A DNA stretch of 64,000 nucleotides from Pararhodobacter sp. CCB-MM2 (GCF_001691415.1 NZ_LRRR01000001.1:124001-188000), one strand, 5' to 3'; counted from the first letter of the stretch, positions 44,822 through 56,256 are shown. Numbers and translations are program-made. The notes: generated by a model from the sequence alone, not told the origin.

Positions 44822-45421
44822 ATGCCGATGAACGAACTCTCCGACTACATCACCGCCAAGCAGGCGGATGCCGTTGTCGAGACCAAGGTGGCCTTCGGCG
44901 AGCTGACGGTCACCGTCACCGCCGCCGCGCTGCCCGCTTTCGTCCGTTTCCTGAAGACCGATGAGACCTGCAAGTTCTCGTCGCTCGTCGACATCACCGC
45001 CGTCGATCACCCGGAGCGCCGCGCGCGCTTCGACGTGGTCTACCATTTCCTCAGCATGTACCGGAACCAGCGCATCCGCGTGAAAGCCGTCGTGCGTGAA
45101 GACGAGATGGTCCCCTCGATCGTCGAGGAGCATCCCTCGGCCAATTGGTTCGAGCGTGAAGTCTTCGACATGTTCGGCATCCTGTTCTCGGGCCACCCGG
45201 ACCTGCGCCGCATCCTGACGGATTACGGTTTCCAGGGCTTCCCGCTGCGCAAGGACTTCCCGACCACCGGCTATGTCGAGGTTCGCTATGACGAAGCCGC
45301 CAAGCGCGTCGTCTACGAGCCGGTGAAACTGGTGCAGGACTACCGCCAGTTCGACTTCATGTCGCCCTGGGAAGGCGCGAATTACATTCTGCCCGGCGAC
45401 GAGAAGAAGACGGGCGCGTAA
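44822..45421 (+). CDS. nuoC: NADH-quinone oxidoreductase subunit C
   Basis: 30-kDa-type hydrophilic subunit of the Q module, 199 residues, separate from NuoD (not fused as in E. coli). Family blocks are [49 protein letters not shown] and [23 protein letters not shown]. It lies 10 bp after nuoB and 66 bp before nuoD. An ATG two codons inside is an alternative start. Confidence 0.96.
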   Translation: MPMNELSDYITAKQADAVVETKVAFGELTVTVTAAALPAFVRFLKTDETCKFSSLVDITAVDHPERRARFDVVYHFLSMYRNQRIRVKAVVREDEMVPSIVEEHPSANWFEREVFDMFGILFSGHPDLRRILTDYGFQGFPLRKDFPTTGYVEVRYDEAAKRVVYEPVKLVQDYRQFDFMSPWEGANYILPGDEKKTGA

Positions 45422-45487
45422 CGACCGGGGAGCGGGCACCTCTGCTGCCCGGCCCGGCGAACAGGTTTTGCGACGGAGGTTGCAGCG

Positions 45488-46711
45488 ATGATGGACGGAT
45501 CCAAAGGTTTCACTGACGCCCAGACGGGCGAGCAGAAGATCCGCAACTTCAACATCAACTTCGGGCCTCAGCACCCGGCGGCACACGGCGTGCTGCGTCT
45601 GGTGCTGGAACTCGACGGCGAGATCGTCGAGCGGTGTGACCCGCATATCGGCCTGCTGCACCGCGGCACCGAAAAGCTGATGGAAAGCCGCACCTATCTG
45701 CAGAACCTGCCGTATTTCGACCGCCTCGACTATGTGGCGCCGATGAACCAGGAACATGCCTGGTGTCTGGCGATCGAGCGTCTGACCGGCACCCCGGTGC
45801 CGCGTCGTGCCTCGCTGATCCGCGTTCTGTACTCGGAAATCGGCCGGATCCTGAACCACCTGCTGAACGTGACCACGCAGGCCATGGACGTGGGCGCGCT
45901 GACGCCGCCGCTCTGGGGCTTCGAGGAACGCGAAAAGCTGATGATCTTCTACGAGCGGGCCTGTGGCGCGCGCCTGCACTCGGCCTATTTCCGGCCGGGC
46001 GGCGTGCATCAGGACCTGACGCCGCAGCTGATCGACGACATCGAAGCCTGGGCCGAGGCCTTCCCGCAGGCTCTGGACGACATCGACACGCTGCTGACCG
46101 AGAACCGGATCTTCAAGCAGCGCAACGCCGATATCGGCATCATCACCGAGGAAGAGATCCAGCAATGGGGCTTCTCGGGCGTGATGGTGCGCGGCTCGGG
46201 TCTGGCTTGGGACCTGCGTCGCTCGCAGCCCTATGAATGCTACGACGAGTTCGATTTCCGCATTCCCGTCGGCAAGAACGGCGATTGTTATGACCGTTAC
46301 CTGTGCCGCATGGCCGAGATGCGCGAGTCGACCTCGATCATCCGTCAGGCCATCGCCAAGCTGCGCGCGCCCGAAGGGCAGGGCGATGTGCTGGCGCGCG
46401 GCAAGGTCACCCCGCCGAAACGCGGTGAGATGAAGACCTCGATGGAAGCGCTGATCCATCACTTCAAGCTCTATACCGAGGGCTTCCACGTCCCCGCCGG
46501 CGAGGTCTACGCCGCCGTCGAGGCGCCGAAGGGCGAATTCGGCGTCTATCTCGTGGCCGATGGCACCAACAAACCCTACCGCGCCAAGCTGCGCGCGCCG
46601 GGCTACCTGCACCTGCAGGCGATGGACCATGTCGCGAAGGGCCACCTGCTGGCCGACGTCGCGGCGCTGATCGGCACCATGGACATCGTGTTCGGCGAGG
46701 TCGATCGGTGA
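45488..46711 (+). CDS. nuoD: NADH-quinone oxidoreductase subunit D
   Basis: 49-kDa-type subunit that forms the quinone chamber with NuoB; 407 residues. [13 protein letters not shown], including the conserved histidine loop at the quinone site, and [20 protein letters not shown] are present, and the C-terminus ends [11 protein letters not shown], as is almost universal. GGAGG lies 8 bases before the ATG, which is followed by a second ATG. The GTG of the next gene overlaps its stop (GTGA). Confidence 0.97.
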   Translation: MMDGSKGFTDAQTGEQKIRNFNINFGPQHPAAHGVLRLVLELDGEIVERCDPHIGLLHRGTEKLMESRTYLQNLPYFDRLDYVAPMNQEHAWCLAIERLTGTPVPRRASLIRVLYSEIGRILNHLLNVTTQAMDVGALTPPLWGFEEREKLMIFYERACGARLHSAYFRPGGVHQDLTPQLIDDIEAWAEAFPQALDDIDTLLTENRIFKQRNADIGIITEEEIQQWGFSGVMVRGSGLAWDLRRSQPYECYDEFDFRIPVGKNGDCYDRYLCRMAEMRESTSIIRQAIAKLRAPEGQGDVLARGKVTPPKRGEMKTSMEALIHHFKLYTEGFHVPAGEVYAAVEAPKGEFGVYLVADGTNKPYRAKLRAPGYLHLQAMDHVAKGHLLADVAALIGTMDIVFGEVDR

Positions 46712-47370
46712 ACTATCGCGTCCCGGCCCTGATGATGACCCTGATGCTGGCGGCTGCGCCGGCATCGGCCTTCACGCCTGAGCGTGCGGGTCTCTTGGTC
46801 GATGCCATCCGGGCCAACGACTGCGCCATGCATGGCGACGAGGCGGGGGCGGCCCTCGGTCCCCTCGGCCTTGAACCCGTCGAGGTGCAGGCCTTCGTCG
46901 ACACGCTGTACGGCGCCGGTCTGGTGACCCTGTCGGAAGACATGGCCACGCTGCGTCTGGCCCCGATGCTGTGCGAAGCCGAAGCCGAGGCCTCGATGGC
47001 GATGATCGTCGAAGCCTTTGCCGCGCAGGAGCCCTCGATCGAGCCTTGGCTTCCTGAGTTCACGCCCGCGCGTGGGGCCGAGCTGATCGCCGCGATCCGC
47101 GCCGAGGATTGCACGTTGTCCGACGCCCGCGCGCAGGAAATGCTGCCGGGTCTGGGTTTCACGCCCATCGAGACGCGCGACATCGTGGCCGTTCTGGTCG
47201 ACGGCGAGATGGCCGGCGTCAATGACGACGGCAGCGAGCTTGTGCTTGCCGACGCAACCTGCGACAGCACGCCCGAAGCCGATGCAGAGGCCCTCGCGGC
47301 GCTGATCGACAGCTGGGCCGAGCGTCATCCGACCCCTGAGGTCGTCATCGAGCAAGGGGTGACGGAATGA
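46708..47370 (+). CDS. Periplasmic protein with two repeated modules, in the nuo operon
   Basis: Not recognised as a known family. The 220-residue protein starts at GTG, overlapping the nuoD stop by 4 bp, and has a signal peptide (about residues 1-21, ending ASA). The mature part is an internal duplication: [18 protein letters not shown] at 22-39 and [18 protein letters not shown] at 118-135, each followed by a similar helical region and a second cysteine exactly 50 residues later (Cys39-Cys89, Cys135-Cys185). Each module may hold a disulfide. Its position suggests a role near complex I, but it would face the periplasm. Confidence 0.85.
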   Translation: MNYRVPALMMTLMLAAAPASAFTPERAGLLVDAIRANDCAMHGDEAGAALGPLGLEPVEVQAFVDTLYGAGLVTLSEDMATLRLAPMLCEAEAEASMAMIVEAFAAQEPSIEPWLPEFTPARGAELIAAIRAEDCTLSDARAQEMLPGLGFTPIETRDIVAVLVDGEMAGVNDDGSELVLADATCDSTPEADAEALAALIDSWAERHPTPEVVIEQGVTE

Positions 47371-47449
47371 CCCGCGCCCCCGCCCTTATGCCCGCCTCTG
47401 CGGGTCCGTTTCTTCCGGCGTCCGGCCGGACCCAGTCAGGAGCCCTTTG

Positions 47450-48640
47450 ATGCTACGTCGTCTGCATCACGAACAGCCCGCGAGCTTCGAGTTCACGCCC
47501 GCCAACCTCGACTGGGCGAAGGGTCAGATCAGCAAGTATCCCGAGGGTCGTCAGGCCTCGGCGATCATTCCGCTGCTGTGGCGCGCGCAAGAGCAGGAGG
47601 GCTGGCTGAGCCGTCCCGCCATCGAACATGTCGCCGACATGCTGGGCATGGCGCATATCCGCGCGCTGGAAGTGGCGACCTTCTACTTCATGTTCCAACT
47701 GCAGCCGACGGGTTCGGTCGCGCATATCCAGGTCTGTGGCACCACGACCTGCATGATCTGCGGCGCCGAGGACCTGATCTCGATCTGCAAGGACAAGATC
47801 GCCACCTCGGCCCATGCGCTGTCGGCTGACGGCAAGTTCTCGTGGGAAGAGGTCGAGTGCCTTGGCTCCTGTTCGAACGCGCCGATGGTGCAGATCGGCA
47901 AGGACTATTACGAAGACCTGACCGCCGAGAAATTCACCTGGATCCTCGACGAGCTGGCCGCCGGCCGCGTGCCCACCCCGGGCCCGCAGAACGGCCGTTT
48001 CGGCGCCGAGGCCAAGGGTGGCCAGACCACGCTGAAGAACGGCCCGGCCGACGAGCAGTACAACGCCTCGGTCGCCAATGCCGTTCGCATCGGCGATGGC
48101 ATCAAGCGCATCGACGGCACCGAAGTGCCGCTGCTGACCCCGTGGCTGAACCGCGATGAAAAGCCGCTGCCGTCGCGTGCCGATGGCAAGCCGGTCTCGT
48201 CGCGTCTGGGCAAGGCCCCGGTCGAGACGAAGCAGCCGATCCCGGCGGAAGTCGCGGGTCAGGCCCCGGCCCAGCCCGAGGCCGCTGCTGCCGCCGTGCA
48301 GCCGGAAGCCGACGCCGCGACCGCCGCCGCCGCCAACGTGGCCGAGGCTGACCGCAAGCGTCCCGCCGCGCTGGAAGGCGCCCGCGATGGCAAGGCGGAT
48401 GACCTCAAGCGCATCAAGGGTATCGGTCCGAAACTGGAGCTTCTGTGCCAGTCGATGGGCTTTTATCATTTCGACCAGATCGCCGGCTGGTCGGCCGAGG
48501 AGATCGCTTGGGTCGATGCCAACCTCGAAGGCTTCAAAGGCCGCGTGACCCGCGACGACTGGGTCGGGCAGGCGAAGAAGCTGGCCGCTGGCGAAGAGAC
48601 GGAATTCTCGGCGCGCGTCGACAAGGGCGACGTGTACTGA
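47450..48640 (+). CDS. nuoE: NADH-quinone oxidoreductase subunit E with C-terminal extension
   Basis: 24-kDa-type subunit of the NADH module holding cluster N1a. Ligands are Cys96, Cys101, Cys137 and Cys141 (CGTTTC and CLGSC). The core, to about residue 170, is the standard length. It continues to 396 residues through an Ala/Pro linker to a folded C-terminal domain containing [17 protein letters not shown], a helix-hairpin-helix-like motif, and [18 protein letters not shown]. The extension occurs in other alphaproteobacteria; its role is not established. AGGAG lies 7 bases before the ATG, and an in-frame TTG directly precedes it. Confidence 0.95.
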   Translation: MLRRLHHEQPASFEFTPANLDWAKGQISKYPEGRQASAIIPLLWRAQEQEGWLSRPAIEHVADMLGMAHIRALEVATFYFMFQLQPTGSVAHIQVCGTTTCMICGAEDLISICKDKIATSAHALSADGKFSWEEVECLGSCSNAPMVQIGKDYYEDLTAEKFTWILDELAAGRVPTPGPQNGRFGAEAKGGQTTLKNGPADEQYNASVANAVRIGDGIKRIDGTEVPLLTPWLNRDEKPLPSRADGKPVSSRLGKAPVETKQPIPAEVAGQAPAQPEAAAAAVQPEADAATAAAANVAEADRKRPAALEGARDGKADDLKRIKGIGPKLELLCQSMGFYHFDQIAGWSAEEIAWVDANLEGFKGRVTRDDWVGQAKKLAAGEETEFSARVDKGDVY

Positions 48641-48669
48641 GGCTTTAGGACAAGGGACGACAGGGGACC

Positions 48670-48906
48670 ATGGACCGCAACACGCAGAAAGCCTCGCAGG
48701 GACGACAGGGGCGCTTTATTGCGCTGCTGATCGCCGCGACCGGCATCCTGTATGTTCTGGCCCTGGCCCTGGGGGACCAGCTGGGGTGGACCCAGCGGAC
48801 CCTGGCTTTCTTCGACCTGGCGGCATTGGCCGGGTTCGCGATGGCCCTGTGGCTGTTATTCGGGCTCTGGCGGTCGCGCCGGAACACCCTCGACTCGAAG
48901 GATTGA
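48670..48906 (+). CDS. Small two-helix membrane protein (DUF5337-like)
   Basis: A 78-residue protein with basic start (MDRNTQKASQGRQGRF), two hydrophobic helices at about 17-36 and 47-66, and a basic tail (LWRSRRNTLDSKD). It matches what I remember of the DUF5337 proteins found in nuo operons of Rhodobacterales. It lies 29 bp after nuoE and 6 bp before nuoF. Assembly or regulation of complex I is possible, but no function is known. Confidence 0.78.
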   Translation: MDRNTQKASQGRQGRFIALLIAATGILYVLALALGDQLGWTQRTLAFFDLAALAGFAMALWLLFGLWRSRRNTLDSKD

Positions 48907-48912
48907 GCGACG

Positions 48913-50208
48913 ATGCTGAAGGATCAGGACCGGATCTTCACCAACCTCTACGGGATGTATGACCGCTCGCTGGCGGGTGCGATGTCGCGTGGGCATTGGG
49001 ACGGCACCAAGGACATCATCGGCAAGGGCAAGGACTGGATCATCAACGAGATGAAGCAGTCCGGTCTGCGCGGCCGTGGTGGCGCGGGCTTCCCGACCGG
49101 CCTCAAGTGGTCCTTCATGCCGAAGGAAAGCGACGGCCGTCCGCATTACCTCGTCATCAACGCCGACGAATCCGAGCCCGCGACCTGCAAGGACCGCGAG
49201 ATCATGCGCCACGATCCGCATACGCTGATCGAAGGCGCACTGATTGCCTCCTTCGCGATGGGCGCGCATGCGGCCTATATCTACATCCGGGGCGAATACA
49301 TCCGCGAGCGCGAGGCCCTGCAGGCCGCGATCGACGAATGCTATGACAATGGCCTTCTGGGCAAGAACGCCGCCAAGTCGGGCTGGGATTTCGATCTCTA
49401 CCTGCACCACGGCGCCGGCGCCTATATCTGCGGCGAAGAGACCGCGCTGATCGAGAGCCTCGAGGGCAAGAAGGGCATGCCGCGCATGAAGCCGCCGTTC
49501 CCGGCGGGCGCGGGCCTCTATGGTTGCCCGACCACGGTGAACAACGTGGAATCGATCGCCGTCGCGCCGACCATCCTGCGCCGTGGCGCCAGCTGGTTCG
49601 CCAGCTTCGGCCGCCCGAACAACGCGGGTACCAAGCTGATGGCGCTGACCGGCCATGTGAACACCCCCTGCGTATTCGAGGAATCGATGTCGATGACCGT
49701 GCGCGAGATCATCGAGACGCATGGCGGCGGCATCCGGGGCGGCTGGGACAACCTCAAGGCCATCATTCCGGGCGGGGCCTCGTGCCCGATCCTGCCGAAA
49801 GAGAAACTCGAAGACGCGATCTTCGACTTTGACTGGATGCGCGAGAACCAATCGTCCTTCGGCACCGGCTGCATGATCGTCATGGACAAGTCCACCGACG
49901 TCGTGAAAGCTGTCTGGCGCCTGTCGAAGTTCTTCAAGCATGAGAGCTGCGGCCAGTGCACGCCCTGCCGCGAAGGCACCGGCTGGATGATGCGCGTCAT
50001 GGACCGCCTGATGCGCGGCGAGGCCGAGGTCGAGGAAATCGACATGCTGTTCTCGGTGACGAAGCAGGTCGAAGGCCACACCATCTGCGCGCTCGGTGAT
50101 GCGGCGGCCTGGCCAATCCAGGGCCTGATCCGCCACTATCGCCACGAGCTTGAAGAGCGTATCCGCGTCAACAAGAACGGCCGTGTCTCGGTCGTTGCCG
50201 CCGAGTAA
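48913..50208 (+). CDS. nuoF: NADH-quinone oxidoreductase subunit F
   Basis: 51-kDa-type subunit that binds NADH and FMN and carries cluster N3; 431 residues. The glycine-rich FMN/NADH region is [16 protein letters not shown], followed by [20 protein letters not shown] and [15 protein letters not shown]. The N3 ligands lie in [16 protein letters not shown] plus a distal cysteine in [10 protein letters not shown]. It sits 6 bp after the small membrane gene. A 181-bp gap to the next gene follows. Confidence 0.97.
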   Translation: MLKDQDRIFTNLYGMYDRSLAGAMSRGHWDGTKDIIGKGKDWIINEMKQSGLRGRGGAGFPTGLKWSFMPKESDGRPHYLVINADESEPATCKDREIMRHDPHTLIEGALIASFAMGAHAAYIYIRGEYIREREALQAAIDECYDNGLLGKNAAKSGWDFDLYLHHGAGAYICGEETALIESLEGKKGMPRMKPPFPAGAGLYGCPTTVNNVESIAVAPTILRRGASWFASFGRPNNAGTKLMALTGHVNTPCVFEESMSMTVREIIETHGGGIRGGWDNLKAIIPGGASCPILPKEKLEDAIFDFDWMRENQSSFGTGCMIVMDKSTDVVKAVWRLSKFFKHESCGQCTPCREGTGWMMRVMDRLMRGEAEVEEIDMLFSVTKQVEGHTICALGDAAAWPIQGLIRHYRHELEERIRVNKNGRVSVVAAE

Positions 50209-50389
50209 GAGAACCGAGGGTCATCCGCCAGCCATGCGTTTCGCAGCCCGCCATAAAGCTCCCCCTGCATCCCGCCTGATGGCCGGGATCGGCGGCGCTG
50301 TGCCGGGCCGCGAAGGCGTGAAGTGGGGGCCGTTCGGCCCTGTGCTAGGGTCCGCGCGCGCCACGGGGCGCGCAACCAAGGATACCCTC

Positions 50390-50827
50390 ATGCACAAGCT
50401 CATGCTCTCCGCTCTCGTCTCGGTCACGCTCGGTCTGGGCACCGGTTTCGCCGGCTCGGCCAAGGCCGCCACGCAGGACGAGATCAACGCCACGCTCGGC
50501 GCGGACCAGTCGATCTGGTCGGGGCTTTTCACCCTCGCGGTCGCGGACCAGATCCGCACCCATTGCGACAGCATTGAAGCGCGGACCTTCACCGCGACGC
50601 GCTTCGTCTATGGCCTCTACAGCCAAGCGCGCGAATACGGCTATTCGCGTGATGAGATCCGGGCGTTCCAGCGCGCCGACAGCACCGAAGCCCGTCTGCG
50701 GGCCGAGGTCGGCGCCTATTTCGCCCAGAACGGGGTGCGCGAAGGCGCGCCTGAGACCTATTGCGCGCTCGGCCAGTCCGAGATCGCGGCCGGCAGCGCC
50801 GCCGGTGAACTTCTGAGAGCAAGGTAA
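50390..50827 (+). CDS. Exported protein of the nuo operon (DUF5333-like)
   Basis: A 145-residue secreted protein with a signal peptide (about residues 1-24, ending AKA). The mature helical part has QIRTHCDSIEARTFTATRFVYGLYSQARE and a second cysteine in APETYCALGQSEI. It fits DUF5333-type proteins known between nuoF and nuoG in related genomes. The ATG at 50390 directly starts the signal peptide; the open frame upstream is not coding-like. It ends 3 bp before nuoG. Function unknown. Confidence 0.78.
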   Translation: MHKLMLSALVSVTLGLGTGFAGSAKAATQDEINATLGADQSIWSGLFTLAVADQIRTHCDSIEARTFTATRFVYGLYSQAREYGYSRDEIRAFQRADSTEARLRAEVGAYFAQNGVREGAPETYCALGQSEIAAGSAAGELLRAR

Positions 50828-50830
50828 GCC

Positions 50831-52819
50831 ATGTCAGATCTCCGCAAGATCATCATCGATGGCCGCGAGGTCGAGGTTCATCCGTCGATGACCCTTATCC
50901 AGGCCTGCGAAGTCGCGGGTATCGAGGTGCCGCGGTTCTGCTACCACGAGCGCCTGTCGATCGCGGGGAACTGCCGCATGTGCCTCGTGGAAGTTGTCGG
51001 TGGGCCTCCCAAGCCCGCCGCCTCCTGCGCGATGCAGGTCAAGGATCTGCGTCCGGGGCCGGAAGGCCAGCCGCCGGTCGTCAAGACCAACTCGCCGATG
51101 GTCAAGAAGGCCCGCGAAGGGGTGATGGAGTTCCTGCTCATCAACCACCCGCTGGATTGCCCGATCTGCGATCAGGGTGGCGAATGCGACCTGCAGGACC
51201 AGGCGATGGCCTACGGCGTCGACTTCTCGCGCTACCGCGAGCCGAAGCGCGCCTCCGAGGACCTGAACCTCGGGCCGCTCGTCGAGACCCATATGACCCG
51301 CTGCATCAGCTGCACGCGCTGCGTTCGCTTCACCTCGGAAGTGGCCGGCATCCTGCAGATGGGCCAGACTGGCCGTGGCGAGGATGCTGAGATCACCTCG
51401 TATCTCAACGAGACGCTGAACTCGAACCTGCAGGGCAACATCATCGACCTCTGCCCGGTCGGTGCGCTGGTCTCGAAGCCCTATGCCTTCACCGCCCGTC
51501 CGTGGGAACTGACCAAGACCGAAACCATCGACGTGATGGACGCGCTCGGCTCGAACATCCGCGTCGATGTGAAGGGTCGCGAAGTGATGCGCATCGTGCC
51601 GCGCAACCATGACGGCGTGAACGAGGAATGGATCTCGGACAAGACGCGCTTCGTCTGGGACGGGTTGAAGCGTCAGCGCCTCGACACGCCCTATATCCGT
51701 GAGAACGGCCGCCTGCGCAAAGCCGGCTGGGGCGAGGCGCTCGCGCTGGCCGCGTCGAAGCTGAAAGGTGCGAAGAAGGTTGCGGGTCTGGTCGGCGATC
51801 TGGCCTCGACCGAAGCGGCTTTCTCGCTGAAAACGCTGGTTGAATCGCTCGGCGGTTCGGTGGAAGCCCGGGTCGATGGCTCGCGCCTGCCGGCTGGCAA
51901 CCGCTCCGGTTATGTCGGCAATGTCGCGATCGAAGACATCGATACCGCCAAGGACATCCTGCTGATCGGCACCAACCCGCGCGACGAGGCGCCGGTGCTG
52001 AACGCCCGTCTGCGCAAGGCTTGGACCAACGGCGCCAATGTCTCGCTGATCGGCCCGGCCGCAGATCTGACCTTCACCTACACGCATCTTGGCACCGACC
52101 GCTCGGCGCTGGCTTCGGCCAAGGTTGCCGAGGGCACGATCGTGATCGTGGGGCAGGGCGCTTTGAACGAGGCTGACGGTCTGGCCGTTCTGGCCGCTGC
52201 GCAGGCGCTTTCGGGCCGCGTGCTGGTTCTGCACACTGCTGCGGGCCGTGTCGGCGCGTTGGACGTGGGCGCCGTGACCGAAGGTGGCCTGCTGGCCGCG
52301 ACCGACGGTGCCGACGTGATCTACAACCTTGGCGCGGACGAGCTGGACATCGATGCCGGCCCCTTCGTGATCTATCAGGGCTCGCATGGCGACCGCGGTG
52401 CACACCGCGCCGACCTGATCCTGCCGGGCGCTGCCTACACCGAGGAGAACGGCCTCTTCGTCAACACCGAGGGTCGTCCGCAGCTGGCGCTGCGCGCCGG
52501 TTTCGCTCCCGGTGAGGCCAAGGAAAACTGGGCGATCCTGCGCGCTCTGTCGGCCGAAGTTGGCCAGCAGCTGCCTTGGGACAGCCTGAACGCCCTGCGC
52601 GCCAAGCTGATCGAGGCCGTGCCGCATCTGGAGCTGATCGACGAAGTGCCCGAGAATGAATGGCAGCCTGTGGCCGCCGACAGCCTCGGGGATGCGACGT
52701 TCCGCCCGTATGTCAAAGACTTCTACCTGACCAACCCCATCGCGCGCGCCTCTGGCCTGATGGCCGAGCTGAGCGCCTCGGCGGCCGCGCGCAACGCGCA
52801 GCCGATGGCGGCGGAGTAA
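50831..52819 (+). CDS. nuoG: NADH-quinone oxidoreductase subunit G
   Basis: 75-kDa-type iron-sulfur subunit of the NADH module; 662 residues. Ferredoxin-like cluster ligands are in [21 protein letters not shown] with a later CAMQV, the N5 region in [19 protein letters not shown], and N4 in [19 protein letters not shown] and CPVGAL. A molybdopterin-oxidoreductase-like C-terminal part follows. The extra N7 cysteine cluster of E. coli NuoG is not seen, and the length is the mitochondrial-like type. It starts 3 bp after the previous gene. Confidence 0.96.
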   Translation: MSDLRKIIIDGREVEVHPSMTLIQACEVAGIEVPRFCYHERLSIAGNCRMCLVEVVGGPPKPAASCAMQVKDLRPGPEGQPPVVKTNSPMVKKAREGVMEFLLINHPLDCPICDQGGECDLQDQAMAYGVDFSRYREPKRASEDLNLGPLVETHMTRCISCTRCVRFTSEVAGILQMGQTGRGEDAEITSYLNETLNSNLQGNIIDLCPVGALVSKPYAFTARPWELTKTETIDVMDALGSNIRVDVKGREVMRIVPRNHDGVNEEWISDKTRFVWDGLKRQRLDTPYIRENGRLRKAGWGEALALAASKLKGAKKVAGLVGDLASTEAAFSLKTLVESLGGSVEARVDGSRLPAGNRSGYVGNVAIEDIDTAKDILLIGTNPRDEAPVLNARLRKAWTNGANVSLIGPAADLTFTYTHLGTDRSALASAKVAEGTIVIVGQGALNEADGLAVLAAAQALSGRVLVLHTAAGRVGALDVGAVTEGGLLAATDGADVIYNLGADELDIDAGPFVIYQGSHGDRGAHRADLILPGAAYTEENGLFVNTEGRPQLALRAGFAPGEAKENWAILRALSAEVGQQLPWDSLNALRAKLIEAVPHLELIDEVPENEWQPVAADSLGDATFRPYVKDFYLTNPIARASGLMAELSASAAARNAQPMAAE

Positions 52820-52824
52820 ACCGA

Positions 52825-53256
52825 ATGTGGCGCGCGCCCATCATCTTCACGCTGGCCACGACCCTTTCGGGGTCGATGGCGGGCTGCAGTCCGACTGCAG
52901 CCCCCATGGGCGCAGCGGCGATGGGCGCGCCCGAGAATGCCGTTTATCGCGGGGTGCAGACGCAACTCCTCGAAAACGACCTTGTGCATTTCGTGGTGAC
53001 GATGGAAAACGCGCGCGACGCGTCCGACGCCATCGCCTATGCCCGCTGTGCCGCTGCGCAATATGCGCTGATCCGGGACATGGGTTTTGCGCGCCATGTG
53101 CGCACCACGACGCAGAGAACAGAAACGAACGAGGGAACCCTCTGGCAAGCCGACGCGGTCTACACCGTGTCTCCGGCGCTGCCGCGAGGGTCTCGGACGA
53201 TCGACGCCGAAGTCACGGTCGCCGATTGCACCGAGCAGGGGATACCGACGGTCTGA
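52825..53256 (+). CDS. Hypothetical lipoprotein in the nuo operon
   Basis: A 143-residue exported protein with a lipobox: hydrophobic leader followed by MAGC at about residue 21, predicting lipid attachment. The mature part is not recognised; it includes QTQLLENDLVHFVVTMENARD and two later cysteines (YARCAA, VADCTEQ) that could pair. It begins 5 bp after nuoG and ends 9 bp before nuoH, so it is certainly in the operon. Function unknown. Confidence 0.78.
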   Translation: MWRAPIIFTLATTLSGSMAGCSPTAAPMGAAAMGAPENAVYRGVQTQLLENDLVHFVVTMENARDASDAIAYARCAAAQYALIRDMGFARHVRTTTQRTETNEGTLWQADAVYTVSPALPRGSRTIDAEVTVADCTEQGIPTV

Positions 53257-53265
53257 GGACGAAAA

Positions 53266-54306
53266 ATGGTTGAATTCTTCACAACGAACTATTTCGGGAT
53301 TTTCCTGCTGATCGTCGGGCAGGTCCTGCTGGTGGTCGTGCCGCTTCTGGTGGCGCTGGCTTTCCTGATGTACGCCGACCGCAAGATCTGGGCCGCCGTG
53401 CAGATGCGCAAGGGCCCGAACGTGGTGGGCGTCTTCGGCCTGCTGCAGAGCTTCGCCGACTTCATCAAATACATCGTCAAGGAAGTCGTCTTCCCGGCCG
53501 GTGCCGACCGCTTCGTCTTCCTGATGGCGCCGATGGTCACCTTGGTCTGTGCGCTTATCGCCTGGGCTGTCATCCCCTTTAATGAAGGGTGGGTGCTGTC
53601 GAATATCAATGTCGCCATCCTTTACGTTTTCGCGATCTCGTCGCTGGAAGTGTATGGCGTGATCATGGGCGGCTGGGCGTCGAACTCGAAGTATCCGTTC
53701 TTGGGCTCGCTCCGTTCGGCCGCGCAGATGATCTCGTACGAGGTCTCGATCGGCCTGATCATCATCGGCGTGATCATCTCGACGGGCTCGATGAACCTGA
53801 CGGATATCGTGCATGCCCAGTCGGGCGACTACGGGTTGCTGAACTGGTATTTCATCCCGCACCTGCCGATGATGTTCCTGTTCCTGATCTCGGCACTGGC
53901 CGAGACCAACCGCCCGCCCTTCGACCTTCCGGAAGCGGAATCGGAACTGGTGGCCGGCTACCAGGTCGAATATTCGTCGACGCCCTTCCTGCTGTTCATG
54001 ATCGGCGAGCTGGTCGCGGTCGTGCTGATGTGCGCGCTGATCTCGCTGCTGTTCTTCGGCGGCTGGCTGAGCCCGATCCCGGGTCTTCCCGATGGCATCC
54101 ATTGGATGATCATCAAGATGCTGGGCGCGTTCTTCGTCTTCTCGATGGTGAAGGCCATCGTCCCGCGCTACCGCTACGACCAGCTGATGCGGATCGGCTG
54201 GAAGGTCTTCCTGCCGATGTCGCTGGGTTGGGTCGTGCTGGTGGCGTTCCTTGCCAAATTCGAAGTGCTTGGCGGCTTCTGGGCCCGCTGGGCGATTGGG
54301 GGCTGA
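53266..54306 (+). CDS. nuoH: NADH-quinone oxidoreductase subunit H
   Basis: ND1-type membrane subunit that joins the membrane arm to the quinone site; 346 residues, eight helices expected. Conserved cytoplasmic loops are [37 protein letters not shown] and [25 protein letters not shown], the last with the acidic residues near the quinone entry. It lies 9 bp after the lipoprotein gene, and nuoI begins 1 bp after it. Confidence 0.97.
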   Translation: MVEFFTTNYFGIFLLIVGQVLLVVVPLLVALAFLMYADRKIWAAVQMRKGPNVVGVFGLLQSFADFIKYIVKEVVFPAGADRFVFLMAPMVTLVCALIAWAVIPFNEGWVLSNINVAILYVFAISSLEVYGVIMGGWASNSKYPFLGSLRSAAQMISYEVSIGLIIIGVIISTGSMNLTDIVHAQSGDYGLLNWYFIPHLPMMFLFLISALAETNRPPFDLPEAESELVAGYQVEYSSTPFLLFMIGELVAVVLMCALISLLFFGGWLSPIPGLPDGIHWMIIKMLGAFFVFSMVKAIVPRYRYDQLMRIGWKVFLPMSLGWVVLVAFLAKFEVLGGFWARWAIGG

Positions 54307-54307
54307 C

Positions 54308-54802
54308 ATGAGCCAGATCGATTATACCCGTGCGGTCAAATACTTCCTGCTGGTCGACTTCTTCAAAGGGTTCGGCATTGGCCTGCGGTATTTCTTCAAG
54401 CCGAAAGCCACGCTGAACTACCCGCACGAGAAGGGCCCGCTGTCGCCGCGTTTCCGTGGTGAGCACGCGCTGCGCCGCTATCCGAACGGGGAAGAGCGTT
54501 GCATCGCCTGCAAGCTGTGCGAGGCGATCTGCCCGGCACAGGCGATCACCATCGACGCGGAACCCCGCGATGACGGCTCGCGCCGCACGACGCGCTACGA
54601 CATCGACATGACGAAATGCATCTATTGCGGCTTCTGTCAGGAAGCCTGCCCGGTGGATGCGATCGTCGAAGGCCCGAACTTCGAATTCGCGACGGAAACC
54701 CGCGAAGAGCTGTTCTACGACAAGGCCAAGCTGCTGGCGAACGGCGACCGTTGGGAAGCCGAGATCGCGCGCAACCTCGAACTCGACGCCCCTTACCGCT
54801 GA
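54308..54802 (+). CDS. nuoI: NADH-quinone oxidoreductase subunit I
   Basis: Peripheral TYKY-type subunit with two [4Fe-4S] clusters, N6a and N6b; 164 residues. The ligand motifs are [16 protein letters not shown] and [16 protein letters not shown], with the conserved [17 protein letters not shown] block before. ATG at 54308 lies 1 base after the nuoH stop. The open frame upstream belongs to nuoH in another phase. Confidence 0.97.
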   Translation: MSQIDYTRAVKYFLLVDFFKGFGIGLRYFFKPKATLNYPHEKGPLSPRFRGEHALRRYPNGEERCIACKLCEAICPAQAITIDAEPRDDGSRRTTRYDIDMTKCIYCGFCQEACPVDAIVEGPNFEFATETREELFYDKAKLLANGDRWEAEIARNLELDAPYR

Positions 54803-54809
54803 GGACCGG

Positions 54810-55220
54810 ATGACCGAAGCTTACACCAAGATGTTCCAGCAGATGATGGAGAGCTCGCAGGAAATGCTGCGGGCCTTCAACCCGGCGCTGGAGAACATCT
54901 CGGCCGCGAGCTTCGAGAAGATGTTCCCCACCATGTCCAAGGACATGATGGAGATGTGGTTCGGCAAGACCTTCAACCGTGAGGGTCTCGACGCCAAGAC
55001 GCGGCTTTTGGTGACCATCGGCGCGTTGACCGTGCTGGGGGCCCAGGCAGAGCCGCAATTCAAACTGACCGTGCGCCACGCCCTCGAGGCGGGGGCCACG
55101 GAACGCGAGATCGCCGAGGTGATCTGGCAGATGAGCATGTTCGGCGGCCTGCCCGCCATGCAGAAGGCGCTGGAACTGGCCCAGGGCGTTTTTGCAGAAA
55201 CCAAGGAGAAGGACGCATGA
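54810..55220 (+). CDS. Carboxymuconolactone decarboxylase-family protein
   Basis: A 136-residue CMD-fold protein between nuoI and nuoJ. The family core is [19 protein letters not shown], then [25 protein letters not shown]. It lacks the CxxC pair of AhpD peroxidases, so no thiol chemistry is implied. A Met-rich N-terminal stretch ([14 protein letters not shown]) stands before it. It is coupled to nuoJ by a 4-bp overlap and lies 7 bp after nuoI. Function in complex I is unknown. Confidence 0.85.
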   Translation: MTEAYTKMFQQMMESSQEMLRAFNPALENISAASFEKMFPTMSKDMMEMWFGKTFNREGLDAKTRLLVTIGALTVLGAQAEPQFKLTVRHALEAGATEREIAEVIWQMSMFGGLPAMQKALELAQGVFAETKEKDA

Positions 55221-55831
55221 GCGTTGCCGATTTTGCCTTCTATGCCTTCGCCATCGTGGCGGTGGTCGCAGGCCTGCTGGTGGTGGTCGCCAAGAACCCC
55301 GTGCATTCGGTGCTCTGGCTGATCCTCACCTTCCTGTCTTCGGCCGGGCTCTTCGTGCTGCTGGGCGCGGAATTCCTCGCCATGCTGCTGATGATCGTCT
55401 ATGTCGGCGCGGTGGCGGTGCTGTTCCTGTTCGTGGTGATGATGCTCGATATCGACTTTGCCGAGCTGAAGGCCGAGATGGCCCGCTACTTCCCGCTGGC
55501 CGCTGTGGTCGGCGTCGTCATCCTGATGCAGCTGACGCTTCTCTACGGCGCCTGGACCCAGGCCGAAGGCGCCGAGGGTCTGCGCCGCGCAATCGCGCCG
55601 GATGCTGTCCAGGTCGACAACGCCCGCGCGCTGGGTCTGATCATTTTCGACCAGTATTTCATCCTGTTCCAGCTGGCCGGCCTGGTGCTGCTGGTGGCCA
55701 TGATCGGCGCCATCGTGCTGACGCTGCGCCATCGCACCGACGTCAAGCGCCAGAACGTGCTGCAGCAGATGTGGCGCGATCCGGCCAAGGCGATGGAGCT
55801 GAAAGACGTGAAACCGGGGCAGGGGCTTTAA
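55217..55831 (+). CDS. nuoJ: NADH-quinone oxidoreductase subunit J
   Basis: ND6-type membrane subunit of 204 residues with five helices expected. [54 protein letters not shown] spans helices two and three, and contains the pi-bulge region and a key glutamate. ATGA overlap joins it to the upstream CMD gene. A 114-bp gap to nuoK follows, with no gene and only an imperfect GC hairpin. Confidence 0.95.
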   Translation: MSVADFAFYAFAIVAVVAGLLVVVAKNPVHSVLWLILTFLSSAGLFVLLGAEFLAMLLMIVYVGAVAVLFLFVVMMLDIDFAELKAEMARYFPLAAVVGVVILMQLTLLYGAWTQAEGAEGLRRAIAPDAVQVDNARALGLIIFDQYFILFQLAGLVLLVAMIGAIVLTLRHRTDVKRQNVLQQMWRDPAKAMELKDVKPGQGL

Positions 55832-55945
55832 GCCCGGCCCGCCGCACGCCCCATTTGCGGTGCGCGGCACAGACAGACACCACGGCGGGCCTTTCTGTCC
55901 GCCGAAAACGAAGAAGACGGGCCCCATGCCCGGAGGGACTGAACG

Positions 55946-56251
55946 ATGGTGGGACTTGAACATTACCTGACGGTGGCGGCGGCGCTGTTCGTCATCGGGA
56001 TTTTCGGCATCTTCCTGAACCGCAAGAACGTGATCGTCATCCTGATGTCGATCGAACTGATCCTGCTGTCGGTGAACATCAACCTTGTGGCCTTCTCCAG
56101 CCACATGGGGGATCTGGTCGGGCAGGTGTTCACGATGTTCGTCCTGACCGTCGCGGCCGCTGAAGCCGCCATCGGGCTTGCGATCCTCGTCACCTTCTTC
56201 AGAAACCGCGGCACGATCGACGTCGAAGACGTCAACGTGATGAAAGGCTGA
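55946..56251 (+). CDS. nuoK: NADH-quinone oxidoreductase subunit K
   Basis: ND4L-type membrane subunit, 101 residues and three helices. The membrane glutamates typical of the proton path are in [12 protein letters not shown] and [12 protein letters not shown]. The ATG lies 5 bases after GGAGGGACTG-type purine sequence. It ends 5 bp before nuoL. Confidence 0.97.
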   Translation: MVGLEHYLTVAAALFVIGIFGIFLNRKNVIVILMSIELILLSVNINLVAFSSHMGDLVGQVFTMFVLTVAAAEAAIGLAILVTFFRNRGTIDVEDVNVMKG

Positions 56252-56256
56252 GGGCC

